DNA of 64,000 nucleotides from Viridibacillus soli (GTDB taxonomy: Bacteria > Bacillota > Bacilli > Bacillales_A > Planococcaceae): contig NZ_JAEOAH010000009.1 of assembly GCF_016612995.1 (NCBI RefSeq), positions 16,316 to 80,315 on the forward strand, given 5' to 3'. Under the pieces are notes generated by a model. It made no database searches, was not told where the DNA came from, and saw only the letters and a list, made by a program, of their open reading frames with translations. Positions 27,191 to 36,702 of this stretch are shown here, piece by piece. How positions within the stretch are numbered: position 1 is the first letter of the stretch; the number at the start of each line of letters is the position of its first letter. A program made the position numbers and the translations under genes.

Positions 27191-27367
27191 ACCAATCCTT
27201 TCAGTACTATACTACCATTATATTAGTTTACTGCAATTCTCTAAAATTATAATCAATTAATAAAATATGACATTTGCAAATATAGGTTAAAAATGTTAAT
27301 ATTTAGATAATTATTTATTGACTATTTATCAACCTTGTCAAAAATAGGGACTTGCTACAGCATTATG

Positions 27368-27590
27368 AACTAATGATGTAGAAAAAGTGCATGATTTAGC
27401 GAGGAAATTCGAATCTTGTATTGTGTGGCTGAACACAGTACATACTCTTTCTCCAAGCTTAGGATACGGCGGTTATAGGGATAGCAGTATTGGTTTAGAA
27501 GAGGGAATTGAAGTTATGGAACAATATATGACAGTAAAAAAGATTAGGATTAACTACGGTGAATATACAGTACCATTTCAGAAACAATGA
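27368..27590 (+). pseudogene. C-terminal fragment of an aldehyde dehydrogenase
   Basis: About 74 codons, open from 27368, match the last part of an NAD-dependent aldehyde dehydrogenase: VHDLARKFESCIVWLN, then YGGYRDSSIGLEEGIE (the GGxKxSGxGrE region) and QYMTVKKIRI. The catalytic and coenzyme domains are gone. It lies directly in front of the operon and suggests that the ancestral pathway included an aldehyde oxidation step. Confidence 0.75.
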
Positions 27591-27602
27591 GGAGGACTTA
27601 CG

Positions 27603-27998
27603 ATGAACCCAGAAAATTTAAAAGCAGGATTTAAAGCAAGAGAAGAAGTTCTAGGTAAAGAAAATGTTGAGAAATTTATTGAAAACACAAATGAATTCAA
27701 TCAACCATTTCATGAATTAGCAATGGAGTACTGTTGGGGAGATATTTGGAATCGTCCTGGTTTAGATAGAAGAACGAGAAGTTTAGTAAATTTGGGCATT
27801 CTAACGGCACTAAATTATCAAAATGAATTAAGTATTCATCTTAGTGGTGCTATTAGAAACGGCTGTACTAAAGAAGAAATACAAGAAGTTTTATTACAGT
27901 GCTCAATATACTGTGGTGTACCAGCAGCAGGAACTAGTATTGCTACTGCAAATGCATTTTTTCAAGAATTAGAGAAAGAGCAGCAAAGGGGAGATTGA
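27603..27998 (+). CDS. Carboxymuconolactone decarboxylase (CMD/PcaC)-family protein
   Basis: 131 aa. The pattern RTRSLVNLGILTAL, NELSIHLSGAIRNGCTKEEIQEVL, CGVPAAGTSIATA is that of PcaC-type CMD proteins. They decarboxylate gamma-carboxymuconolactone or act as small hydrolase/isomerase-like enzymes. No other beta-ketoadipate gene is nearby, so the true substrate may differ. AGGAGG precedes ATG 27603. It is the first intact gene of a four-gene operon; the next gene begins 1 nt after its stop. Confidence 0.8.
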   Translation: MNPENLKAGFKAREEVLGKENVEKFIENTNEFNQPFHELAMEYCWGDIWNRPGLDRRTRSLVNLGILTALNYQNELSIHLSGAIRNGCTKEEIQEVLLQCSIYCGVPAAGTSIATANAFFQELEKEQQRGD

Positions 27999-27999
27999 A

Positions 28000-28914
28000 T
28001 TGTTAAAAGTGGGCGTAATTGGTTGCGGAGCAATGGGGAAAGGAATTGTCAAAAACTTTGTAAAAGCAGGTTATGAGGTTTTTGTCTTTGATCCGAACCC
28101 TCAAGTGATTCCTTGGATTAAGGAAATAGGTGCTGTTTTTTCCGGAACTTTAAAAGATATTGCTGAAGCAGTGGATATTATGGTATCTTCATTACCTACG
28201 ACTGACATTGTACGTCAATCATACATAGGAGAAAATGGTGTTTTTAATAGTTTGAAAAAAGGTTCTATTATTATTGATATGAGTACAACTGATGCTGAAA
28301 CAGCAATCGATTTGGCAAAGGTAGCAGAAGAATTAGGTTTGTTATTTTATGATTGCCCAGTTAGTGGCGGTCCTGCAGGTGCTGATAGCGGTACACTTAC
28401 GATTATGGTAGGTGGTAATATTCAAGAATACGAGAAAGTACTTCCAATATTAGAAGTGGTAGGCGAAGAAGTTTTTTACATTGGTGAAAGTGGAGCAGGG
28501 CAAATCACGAAACTTTGTCATAATATGGTGGTAGCTTCAACAATAGTTAGTTTAGGGGAAGCTCTTATTGTGGCAAAAAAAGCTGGAGTCGAACCAGAAA
28601 AAGTGGCAGAAGTATTTGCAAAAGGTACAGCTAACCGTGTATTAAATGTGTTCGGAGAAAATATTTTGAACAACCAATATGATAACGTTTTATTTAGTTT
28701 AAACCATATGCACAAGGATATTTGGTTATATACAAAAACGGCAATATCTGAGGAAGTACCATCGTTTATTGGATCAACTGTCTTTCAATTATATGAATCT
28801 GCTAAAGCAACAGGAAAAGGAAATCTAGATGCAACAGCCGTATGCCAAATACTTGAAGAATTAGCATCGACGGCGGTCAGTAGTGGATATTCTAAAGTGA
28901 TACATGAGAAATAG
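28000..28914 (+). CDS. 3-hydroxyisobutyrate dehydrogenase-family oxidoreductase
   Basis: 304 aa beta-hydroxyacid dehydrogenase. The Rossmann loop is GVIGCGAMGKGI (residues 5-16), the substrate-binding DCPVSGGPAGADSGTL spans 118-133, and the catalytic lysine is Lys171 in GQITKLCHN. Relatives oxidise 3-hydroxyisobutyrate or reduce tartronate semialdehyde. The TTG 28000 start has GGGGAG upstream and begins right after the CMD gene stop. With the ALDH relic it suggests a hydroxy-acid to semialdehyde to acid pathway. Confidence 0.85.
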   Translation: MLKVGVIGCGAMGKGIVKNFVKAGYEVFVFDPNPQVIPWIKEIGAVFSGTLKDIAEAVDIMVSSLPTTDIVRQSYIGENGVFNSLKKGSIIIDMSTTDAETAIDLAKVAEELGLLFYDCPVSGGPAGADSGTLTIMVGGNIQEYEKVLPILEVVGEEVFYIGESGAGQITKLCHNMVVASTIVSLGEALIVAKKAGVEPEKVAEVFAKGTANRVLNVFGENILNNQYDNVLFSLNHMHKDIWLYTKTAISEEVPSFIGSTVFQLYESAKATGKGNLDATAVCQILEELASTAVSSGYSKVIHEK

Positions 28915-28925
28915 AGGTGGATAAC

Positions 28926-29735
28926 TTGAAAAAATTATTAAGTTGGAAAATACAGTTAATCGTATTAGCACTTGTAGTTGTAGCTGAATTTATAGGGATA
29001 AAGAATTTTGACCTTGGTATTGGAGTAGTTGCACTTTTCCCTATGCTCTATGCATTAATAATCGGTGCAGTTATTAGTTTACCTAAATTAAAGCTGTTAA
29101 GTGAGAAAGATATGAATATAGCAGCAAATATTTTAGGGATTTCATTTATGTTATTCGTGGCTAAGCTTGGAACTCTAATGGGACCATCATTGCCACAACT
29201 AATGGATGCGGGATTGTCATTAACTTTACAAGAAGTAGGACATTTCTTTGGGACAATCGTTTTTGGTTTGCCAATTGCATTGTTGCTAGGTATGAAACGC
29301 GAAGCAGTAGGAGCTACCTTCTCAATTGACCGTGAACCAAACCTTGCAATTATAGCTGAAAAATATGGTGCGGATTCTCCAGAAGGCCGTGGAGCATTAG
29401 GCGTTTATGTATGTGGGACATTATTTGGTGCAATCTATTTAACTATATTAGCTAGTATAATGGCAAATACCGGATGGTTCCACCCGATATCACTGGCGAT
29501 GGGTGCAGGGGTAGGTTCAGGAAGTATGATGGCCGCAATGACTGGTGCACTCGCTATCATTTTCCCAGAATCAGCTAATGATATAGCGTTATTTGCTGGT
29601 GCTGCAAACTTAATTACAACAATTGTCGGAACTTATGTATGTATCTTCTTTTCACTGCCTGTTACCAATTATCTATATAGAAAATTGGAACCGGTTTTGG
29701 GTAGAAGATCTAGAAATTCAGAAACCAAAGCTTAA
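28926..29735 (+). CDS. DUF3100 membrane protein, likely transporter subunit
   Basis: 269 aa, about seven to eight hydrophobic helices, with the conserved MLFVAKLGTLMGPSLPQL and GALGVYVCGTLFGAIYL segments of DUF3100. A polar loop (IDREPNLAIIAEKYGADS) faces the cytoplasm in the middle. The family is not characterised. TTG 28926 with AGAGGTGG 6 nt upstream is preferred over GTG 28917. It is co-transcribed with two metabolic enzymes and a second small membrane protein, so a carboxylate carrier is a fair guess. Confidence 0.7.
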   Translation: MKKLLSWKIQLIVLALVVVAEFIGIKNFDLGIGVVALFPMLYALIIGAVISLPKLKLLSEKDMNIAANILGISFMLFVAKLGTLMGPSLPQLMDAGLSLTLQEVGHFFGTIVFGLPIALLLGMKREAVGATFSIDREPNLAIIAEKYGADSPEGRGALGVYVCGTLFGAIYLTILASIMANTGWFHPISLAMGAGVGSGSMMAAMTGALAIIFPESANDIALFAGAANLITTIVGTYVCIFFSLPVTNYLYRKLEPVLGRRSRNSETKA

Positions 29736-29764
29736 GTTCTTTAGAAGTGGAGGAACAAACGTTC

Positions 29765-30208
29765 ATGTTAGATAAAATATATACATTTATACTTATTGGT
29801 GCAATTGCAATTATAGGAAACTGGATTGGCTATGACGTATCACCTATAGTTGCTTTGCCCGGTATGCTGATTATTGTTGCAATTACAGTATCTGGGTTTA
29901 TAGTTGAAAAACTATTACCAGTAAAATTACCAGTAGTTATTTGGGTTTCATTTATTGCTTTATTAGTTACTTCGCCAATTTTCCCTGGAAATGAATCAAT
30001 TTCAAAAGCAACAGGTCATATTAATTTTATGGCATTAGCAACACCAATTCTAGCTTATGCAGGACTATCTTTCGGTAAAGATTTGAAAGAGTTTAAAAAA
30101 CTTGGCTGGAGAATCGTTGTTGTTTCCTTAATTGTCTATACAGGAACATTCCTTTTAGCTTCTTTAGTTGCAGAAATCGGCTTCAGAGTTACAGGGAAGT
30201 TTCACTAG
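29765..30208 (+). CDS. Small membrane partner of the DUF3100 protein
   Basis: 147 aa with four to five transmembrane helices, no catalytic motif. It starts at ATG 29765 (GTGGAGG upstream), 29 bp after the DUF3100 gene. Pairs of one larger and one smaller membrane protein are typical of two-component carriers such as MadL/MadM. It ends the operon. Family not named with confidence. Confidence 0.6.
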   Translation: MLDKIYTFILIGAIAIIGNWIGYDVSPIVALPGMLIIVAITVSGFIVEKLLPVKLPVVIWVSFIALLVTSPIFPGNESISKATGHINFMALATPILAYAGLSFGKDLKEFKKLGWRIVVVSLIVYTGTFLLASLVAEIGFRVTGKFH

Positions 30209-30289
30209 TAGAAAGGGATCTTTCAGAATGTCGTTTAATCGATTTTTGGGAAGGTCTTTTTTTCTAAATGAAACAATAGAGCAATTCAT

Positions 30290-30362
30290 TTGCATCGGTA
30301 TAAGAAGACAGATGAATAGTGATATGGAAATCTCTTTGTCCTTTGGATAAGGAGATTTTTTA
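30290..30362 (+). pseudogene. Relic of an MFS gene end with terminator
   Basis: CGGTATAAGAAGACAGATGAATAG, then a hairpin AAATCTCTTTGTCC / GGATAAGGAGATTT and T-run. This matches, base for base in most positions, the last codons (RSKKTVE-stop), spacing and terminator of the MFS gene at 25632-25700. It now serves as the terminator for the DUF3100 operon. It indicates a former duplicate of the MFS gene here. Confidence 0.5.
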
Positions 30363-30454
30363 TTAGAGTTAGATATTTCAAAAGGGTTTTGATTGCGTTT
30401 CTTTTGTAGTAATAAATACCAATTATTGATATTATTTGATTAGGAGGGGTGAGA

Positions 30455-30949
30455 ATGAATATTCATTTAGAAAGATATAGTGATTTATATGAATCACAAA
30501 TTAAGCATTATCAATTAACCAAAGAACAATTACAATTCACGGGAACACCAGTAGAGTCGGTTTTAGTCTCAAAAGACGATGAAGACTATTATCCGATATT
30601 AGTTTTAGATGATGAAGAATTAGTGGGTTACTTTGTTTTACATAAGAGAGAAGGGGTGGCGCCTTATTCTAATAATCAGAAAGCGTTATTACTTAGAACT
30701 TTTTCAACAGATTATCGCCATCAAGGTAAAGGCTATGCGAAACAGTCTTTATTAGTATTACCAACGTTTGTGAAAATACATTTTCCAGAAATAAATGAAA
30801 TTGTTCTGGCCGTTAACGTAAAGAACGGTGCTGCTCAAAACTTATATCTAAAATGTGGATTTAATGATGAAGGGGTTCGAAAAATGGGCAGCCATGGAGA
30901 ATTAATTATTATGAATTTAGATCTTGAGGAATCAAATGCAATTAAATAA
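30455..30949 (+). CDS. GNAT-family N-acetyltransferase
   Basis: 164 aa. Motif A is LLRTFSTDYRHQGKGYAKQ, with the R-H-Q-G-K-G pyrophosphate loop, and motif B is NLYLKCGF. ATG 30455 follows TAGGAGGGG; GTG 30449 overlaps that site. Substrate unknown; the SHGELIIM end is typical of small-molecule acetylating GNATs. Single gene. Confidence 0.8.
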   Translation: MNIHLERYSDLYESQIKHYQLTKEQLQFTGTPVESVLVSKDDEDYYPILVLDDEELVGYFVLHKREGVAPYSNNQKALLLRTFSTDYRHQGKGYAKQSLLVLPTFVKIHFPEINEIVLAVNVKNGAAQNLYLKCGFNDEGVRKMGSHGELIIMNLDLEESNAIK

Positions 30950-31093
30950 AAGATTTATGGATAGTGTCCAATAGAAAGAGTCTACTAATTTTTTTGAATA
31001 AAACTGTTTGGAAAAATAGGTTAGTGAATTCTAGCAGTGAATAGATTCATATAGAACATAGTTGAGAAAATGTAATTTTGAGGAGGAAGAATT

Positions 31094-32950
31094 ATTAGGA
31101 AAATCGTTTCAATGCTTATGCTCATCATAGCTGTTTGTATCTTTCCAATATCCATCTTAGCAGCAGAGAATAAGGAAGCCACACCATCTGGCATTGCTGT
31201 TTCGGAACTAAACCAACGGGTAGACGAATACGTAGCTAAGTATATCGGCACAACAACAGCGGGTGCGTCTGTCGTTATTGTAAAAGATGGTCAATTACTT
31301 GTTAATAATGCCTATGGATATGCAGATTTGGAAAAACAAAAGGAAGTCACAACGGGTACGGTTTTTGAATGGGGTTCAGCTACTAAGCTCCTTGTCTGGT
31401 CAAGTGTGATGCAACTTGTAGAGCAAGGGAAACTGGATTTAGACAAAGACATTCGAGAATATTTGCCAAAAGGATTTTTTACAAAACTACAATACAATCA
31501 ACCTATTACGATGTTAAATCTCATGCACCATGATGCAGGATGGGAAGAAAAATATACTGATTTATTTTCCGTTTCAGCTGAAGCTGTAAAACCTTTAGAT
31601 GAAATGCTGCACATTTCCGAACCGAAACAGGTGAAAGAGCCGGGAGAGATTGTTGCCTATTCTAACTATGGTGTTGCTCTGGCAGGTTATATTGTGGAAA
31701 AGATTGCTAATCAGCCGTTTTATGACTATGTGAACGAGAATATATTTTCTGTTCTCGATATGAAAGACACGGCAATTCATCCGTCACAAAAGGATAATAA
31801 AGAAGTTGCTGAGAAAAGGGAGTTTGTTCACGGGTATTTGGGGAATAACAAAGGTAAATTTAGCCGTTCCAAAAACGAACGTATCTATATTAGTTTGTAT
31901 CCTGCTGGTAGTGCAATTGGTACAGCTGAGGATGCGGCGAAATTTATTAACGCATTAATGCCACTAGAAGGGGAAAATAGTCCACTGTTTCAAAGCAATA
32001 GAACATTAAATGATATGCTTACAACTAGTGATTTTTATGATAATGGATTACCTAGAAATGCACATGGATTTTGGCAAGGTATGTATGCTGTTGATGTGTT
32101 GGAACATGGAGGTAATACAGATAGCTTTTCTAGTAATATGACATTTTCAAAAAAAGAAAATTTAGGCGTTATTGTTATGACCAATCAAACGAGTGAATCA
32201 GGACTGAGCTATGGATTACCAGTACTAGTGTACGGTGATTATTCCGCTGCAGATGGTGAGGTGACGCTGCCAGATGCTCATGAGCTTGAAGGAACCTATA
32301 GTATGGCTAGACGTGTTTATGGAGGCTTTACCAAACTGATGGGGGCCATGATGACAGGGCAGGTAAAAGCAGTTGATAGCAATACAATTACTGGATTAGG
32401 TATGACGTTTAAACAAATTACTCCTTATATGTACCAATCTACGAATGACTATAATATATATCTTCATTTTACTATGAATAGCGGTCAAGTGGAAAAGGTG
32501 TCCATGATGACGAGTGATTTTTTACCGTTAGCTAACAGTATGAAATTGTTTATGATCTTCAGTTGTATTGCAGTGGTATTTTGTGTGTTGTATATCATTG
32601 TTTCGATAATAATGATTGTTATAAATTGTATTAGAAATAGAAAAAAGGCAGTTCTATTTACGCCAATGATGAAATACAATATGGCATTAAACTTGGCAGG
32701 AGTAGCTGTACTTATGAATGTTGCTCTTCTTGCATATAGAACGCTGAATTATGCATCCTACGCTTCATTAAGAATTCACTTTTGGATAAATTATACCTAT
32801 ATAGCTCTAATTGCCGTTTGTGTCATAATAATTTTCAAGCTGTGGGGTAAAACAACATCTACAAAAATGCAGAAGGTTAGTTATATACTTTCTTGCGTGA
32901 CGGCTTTGCTACTGACTGTCTTAATCATTGGATGGGAACTGTACAAGTAA
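31094..32950 (+). CDS. Membrane-anchored serine hydrolase (class C beta-lactamase fold), ATT start
   Basis: A penicillin-binding-protein-like serine hydrolase acting outside the membrane, on D-amino peptides or esters. Numbering from ATT 31094: signal peptide 1-25, nucleophile Ser95-x-x-Lys98 in GSATK, YSN at 189-191, and HGG at 338-340 in place of KTG. Four C-terminal transmembrane helices cover about 490-618. Length 618 aa. The start is unusual: AGGAGGA at 31081-31087 is followed 6 nt later by ATT, giving the expected N-terminus RKIVS. The first ATG (31112) has no ribosome site and would cut the basic end off the signal peptide. Confidence 0.85.
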   Translation: MRKIVSMLMLIIAVCIFPISILAAENKEATPSGIAVSELNQRVDEYVAKYIGTTTAGASVVIVKDGQLLVNNAYGYADLEKQKEVTTGTVFEWGSATKLLVWSSVMQLVEQGKLDLDKDIREYLPKGFFTKLQYNQPITMLNLMHHDAGWEEKYTDLFSVSAEAVKPLDEMLHISEPKQVKEPGEIVAYSNYGVALAGYIVEKIANQPFYDYVNENIFSVLDMKDTAIHPSQKDNKEVAEKREFVHGYLGNNKGKFSRSKNERIYISLYPAGSAIGTAEDAAKFINALMPLEGENSPLFQSNRTLNDMLTTSDFYDNGLPRNAHGFWQGMYAVDVLEHGGNTDSFSSNMTFSKKENLGVIVMTNQTSESGLSYGLPVLVYGDYSAADGEVTLPDAHELEGTYSMARRVYGGFTKLMGAMMTGQVKAVDSNTITGLGMTFKQITPYMYQSTNDYNIYLHFTMNSGQVEKVSMMTSDFLPLANSMKLFMIFSCIAVVFCVLYIIVSIIMIVINCIRNRKKAVLFTPMMKYNMALNLAGVAVLMNVALLAYRTLNYASYASLRIHFWINYTYIALIAVCVIIIFKLWGKTTSTKMQKVSYILSCVTALLLTVLIIGWELYK

Positions 32951-33001
32951 ATATACAGTGTGTTTTATTTCTGATGTTGCAAGTTATTTCTTGTAAAGAT
33001 A

Positions 33002-33040
33002 AAGAGCATCTTTCCTGGTGTAGGAGAGATGCTCTTTTTA
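33002..33040 (+). terminator. Terminator of the serine hydrolase gene
   Basis: AAGAGCATCT / AGATGCTCTT stem with a TTTTT tail, between convergent genes. Confidence 0.8.
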
Positions 33041-33056
33041 AAATTGTGGTTAGCTA

Positions 33057-34562
33057 TTACTCTATCATTGTCCCATTTTTAGCAAAATTGACGTACCAAG
33101 AAAATGCTTTTTCTAAATTATGTGGAGTATGGTGGCCTCCCGTTTTTTCTACAGCCTCATTGTAATAAGCCCATAGTTGTTCTTTGAAATCTGGATGGAC
33201 ACAGTTTTCAATAATTAAAGGCACTCGTTCTTTTGGCGCTAACCCACGTAAGTCAGCAACTCCCTGCTCAGTAATCAGGACTTCCACATCATGCTCTGTA
33301 TGATCTACATGAGAGACCATTGGTACAATGGAGGAGATTGCGCCACTTTTCGCGTATGATTTCGTAACGAAGATCCCTAAACGTGCATTTCGAGCGAAGT
33401 CACCAGAACCCCCAATACCGTTCATCATACGAGTACCCGAGACATGTGTTGAGTTCACGTTACCGTAGATATCAGCTTCAAGAGCCGCATTTACAGAGAT
33501 TAAGCCTAAACGGCGAATCACTTCGGGATGATTCGTAATTTCTTGTGGACGTAGACATAATTTGTCTGCGTATTTATCAAGATTATTAAACACCTCTTTG
33601 CCCAATTCCTCGGACAATGTAATAGAAGTACAAGAAGCAAAAGTAACTTTCCCTGCATCGATTAAATGGAAGACCGCATCTTGTAGTACTTCAGAGTATA
33701 TTTGTAAATCTTCAAACTCAGAATCTAAGAAACCTTGTAACACAGCGTTCGCTACCGAACCAACACCAGATTGTATCGGAGCAAGCTTTGATGTTAATCT
33801 GCCTGCTTTAATTTCATCGCGTAAAAAATCAAGTAAATGATTAGCCATAACTGCTGTTTCTTCATCGGGCGGAACGATTAAAGAAGGAGCATCAGCATTT
33901 TCTGAGATAACGACCGCCTTGATTTTTTCAGGATCTATTTTAATTCCCATTTCGCCAATTCGATCGGCTGCACTCGTTATTGGAATGGGGTTACGATCAC
34001 CTTGTTCAGCCGGAATATATATATCATGAATACCAATAAGAGATTCTGAGTGAGAAATATTCAGTTCGACAATAATATTCTCCGCATATTCAGCTAGAAT
34101 AGGAGAGTTACCAACAGAATTAGTAGGTATTAAGTAACCGTCCGATGTAATTGCACAAGCCTCAATGATGGCATATTTAATAGGACCATAAATGTTTTGA
34201 CGCACGGATTCTGCAACATGAGATAAATGACCGTCTACATATAGAACTTCACCTTTATTGATAAGGTTTCGTAACGCTGGTTCACCTTGATATGGACCGC
34301 GTTTACGAATGACACCTGCTTCTGCTAAATAATGATCTACTTCTGGCCCAAGAGAAGCACCAGTATAAACATCAATTTGGAATTTCTCGTTTTGCGCACG
34401 CTCTACAAGTGCCATAGGAACAACCTTTGCGTCACCAGCACGAGTAAATCCACTCATACCTACTACATCACCATCAGAAATGAGTGCAGCTGCTTCTTGT
34501 GCAGAAACTACTTTGTCCGTTAACTCTTTTAAACCTAAACGTTTTTCGACAGTCAACTTCAT
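33057..34562 (-). CDS. Acetyl-CoA hydrolase/transferase family (succinyl-CoA:acetate CoA-transferase type)
   Basis: 501 aa CoA-transferase of the Cat1/ScpC/AarC class, which exchanges CoA between acyl-CoA and acetate or succinate. Seen: VVGMSGFTRAGD near the N-terminus, GSVANAVLQGF, the YSEVLQD segment that should hold the catalytic glutamate, and GGSGDFARNARL. ATG 34562 has TAGGAGGAG upstream; the longer frame from 34583 runs through that site. Single gene, convergent with the hydrolase. It probably salvages acetate or balances CoA pools. Confidence 0.85.
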   Translation of the reverse strand: MKLTVEKRLGLKELTDKVVSAQEAAALISDGDVVGMSGFTRAGDAKVVPMALVERAQNEKFQIDVYTGASLGPEVDHYLAEAGVIRKRGPYQGEPALRNLINKGEVLYVDGHLSHVAESVRQNIYGPIKYAIIEACAITSDGYLIPTNSVGNSPILAEYAENIIVELNISHSESLIGIHDIYIPAEQGDRNPIPITSAADRIGEMGIKIDPEKIKAVVISENADAPSLIVPPDEETAVMANHLLDFLRDEIKAGRLTSKLAPIQSGVGSVANAVLQGFLDSEFEDLQIYSEVLQDAVFHLIDAGKVTFASCTSITLSEELGKEVFNNLDKYADKLCLRPQEITNHPEVIRRLGLISVNAALEADIYGNVNSTHVSGTRMMNGIGGSGDFARNARLGIFVTKSYAKSGAISSIVPMVSHVDHTEHDVEVLITEQGVADLRGLAPKERVPLIIENCVHPDFKEQLWAYYNEAVEKTGGHHTPHNLEKAFSWYVNFAKNGTMIE

Positions 34563-34860
34563 ATAAACTCCTCCTAAATGCATCTTTATCTATCAATATT
34601 TATAACAAGGTTGATTCTCAAAATCACCTATATGATTCATATATTCGAAACATGCGGAAAATATGACTAAAATTTTAAAAATATATTTTGATTGTAATCT
34701 AGTAGGGAAAGTGCATCTGTAAGAGTAGTGTTAACGTAATGAGGACGTTACCTTCATCACTAAAGGGACATTCTTTGTCCAACGTTATTTCTCTAATTCA
34801 TGTAATAGAGGATTTTTTTACCGATATAATACATATATTTATTTAATAGGAGTGTTTTGG

Positions 34861-35781
34861 GTGAAGATTGATATTACATATACAGGTGCGCTAAATAACA
34901 GAGCGAAAGAAATGAGAGAGGCACAAGAGGCTCCGTTGAATTCTTTTGAGGGGAAAACTATTGAAGTGATGAAAGATGGAAAAGCTGCTCAATTAACGTT
35001 TACAAATGAATTCATTCAATTCAAAAATGATACAGAAGAGTTTTTCTCAAAGGATATTAATGTGCAAAATGCTGATCCAAATGATATTTTTTCGTATAAG
35101 CCTAAAGATCAGTGGCTTGTGTTTAGTCAGTATTTAAATGGTCAAGATTATTTTGATGGTCTTAGTTCTGAAGAAGTGAATAAGATGGAGTCTATTTTGA
35201 AACAAATCACTGATGGACTTGATAGTTTAACTCAAACAGGAATTGACTTTTTTGGTGGTGTCAATACACAATTAGATTCATATGAAGCACAGGTAGAATT
35301 AGTGTCTTCTACACAAGCTTTACATTATTTTAGTGACAAATTTTTATCGGGTGAAACGAAAATAGGATTTGATCAGCTAATTGAACAATATTCGTCCCAC
35401 AACACAAATAAAATAGAAAATTACCAATCCATTGAGGAGAAGTTTTATGCAGCGCGTGCTAAGGTACAATCTACGAATGCGACATTAACAGCAAATCAAG
35501 CACAGCAATTGTCAATAACAAATAAGTTAGGGAAGACAAAGTACTCTAGTGAAGATTTAGAAAAATTACTTAAATCATATACAGAATTATTCCAAAGTCT
35601 TGAGAATGCAGAAGAAATAACTACCATTTTGGACAAAGTGAAATCACAACTTCTTCAATTTGTAACAATAGGTATTTCCGAAAAGGACGCTGACTATAAT
35701 CGCGCCAATCAATTTGTAAGTGATCGAGTTCAAGATACAATAGACCGAATCAACGGTTATTGGGGAATGCTATTAAAGTAA
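34861..35781 (+). CDS. Hypothetical helical protein, 306 aa
   Basis: Soluble, acidic and mostly helical; the middle (EEKFYAARAKVQSTNATLTANQAQ) and the end suggest long coiled or bundled helices. No cysteines, signal or known motif. GTG 34861 is preferred (AGGAG at 34848-34852); GTG 34852 overlaps the ribosome site. Related proteins occur in Bacillales as hypothetical proteins. Function unknown. Confidence 0.6.
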   Translation: MKIDITYTGALNNRAKEMREAQEAPLNSFEGKTIEVMKDGKAAQLTFTNEFIQFKNDTEEFFSKDINVQNADPNDIFSYKPKDQWLVFSQYLNGQDYFDGLSSEEVNKMESILKQITDGLDSLTQTGIDFFGGVNTQLDSYEAQVELVSSTQALHYFSDKFLSGETKIGFDQLIEQYSSHNTNKIENYQSIEEKFYAARAKVQSTNATLTANQAQQLSITNKLGKTKYSSEDLEKLLKSYTELFQSLENAEEITTILDKVKSQLLQFVTIGISEKDADYNRANQFVSDRVQDTIDRINGYWGMLLK

Positions 35782-35864
35782 TCAATACAGGAGACCAGTA
35801 CATTTAGTTCTAAACCGGTTAAAAACAAGTACCTATTTGATTCATTAAATACAGAAAGAAAAAA

Positions 35865-35885
35865 GACAGGTTGTAAAAACCTGTC
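35865..35885 (-). terminator. Terminator of the YjcZ-type gene
   Basis: GACAGGTT / AACCTGTC with a T-run on the minus strand. Confidence 0.7.
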
Positions 35886-35935
35886 TCATATGGCGGTATT
35901 TTGTTTTATGCACAAAGATCAACATTGTAGTTACC

Positions 35936-36055
35936 TCAGCAGCCGCCGTAGCCACCGTAGTTTAAGAAACTTGCACCAATAATGATTAATAGAATAAATA
36001 GAACAATAAGTAAAGCGAATCCTGATCCGTTACCTGTTTCGTAACCATTACCCAT
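35936..36055 (-). CDS. YjcZ-family sporulation peptide, 39 aa
   Basis: A 39-residue protein with a short polar N-terminus (MGNGYETGNGSG), one transmembrane helix (FALLIVLFILLIIIGASF) and a C-terminal YGGYGGC. This is the YjcZ/SscA small-peptide pattern associated with spore coat assembly in Bacillus. AGGAGGTG precedes ATG 36055. Its presence supports an endospore-forming host. Confidence 0.85.
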   Translation of the reverse strand: MGNGYETGNGSGFALLIVLFILLIIIGASFLNYGGYGGC

Positions 36056-36702
36056 TTTGTACACCTCCTATTTATGAGATAGTTTATTCTATGTCATTAA
36101 TGAATGTATGTCTGAGTCATTTGTTTAGTTTTAAGAAAATTATTCTAAAATCACTGGAGGTAAAGTAAAGGGTTAGTTAGTTTTCAAGTCAGTTATTAAG
36201 TGGATCATTAAAATTTTAAAAAAGTGCAGGGGCATACCTGATAAAAATTAATTGAACCAGTTCTTTGAAGGCCGACAGCAAAGAATAATAATGTGTAATA
36301 AAGAAGGTGCGATAATGACCGGACTGTCAACACTAAACTGGACAACTTTTATGAGGGGTTTAGGTTGAATTCCGCCGGACTAAAATATCCTAATGTTTCG
36401 TGAATTCGGATGTTGTTGAACCAGATTACATAATCATCAAGTCCAAGTGAAGGCGGGTAAAGTGCACTCCATTATTAAATATTCTAGCATCTTAGATTTT
36501 TTAAAATAACACCAAATAAGTGGAGAGTTAAAAAAATTCTTTAGAACAAATAATAAGTAATGTGATTTTTTGGGAAAATAATTACATGAAAATCACATTT
36601 AAAGTGAAAAAAGATGAAATTTAACGAAATTAACTTTAATATAGATAGTGGGAAACCTTATAGATAAAGGGTTATCGAAAGTTTAAGAAAGAGGTTGAAA
36701 AC
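36056..36702. other. Spacer containing an IS3 relic, otherwise empty
   Basis: Apart from the IS3 fragment at 36325-36460, only AT-rich sequence is seen. The last about 100 bp form the leader of brxA, with AAGAGG before its ATG. Confidence 0.35.
36325..36460 (-). pseudogene. C-terminal end of an IS3-family transposase plus inverted repeat
   Basis: On the minus strand LDDYVIWFNNIRIHETLGYF, then SPAEFNLNPS and a stop at 36349, is the end of an IS150-group OrfB. It is followed by an IS terminus that reads inward TGTCAACACTAAACTGGACA. The rest of the element is absent. Confidence 0.75.
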
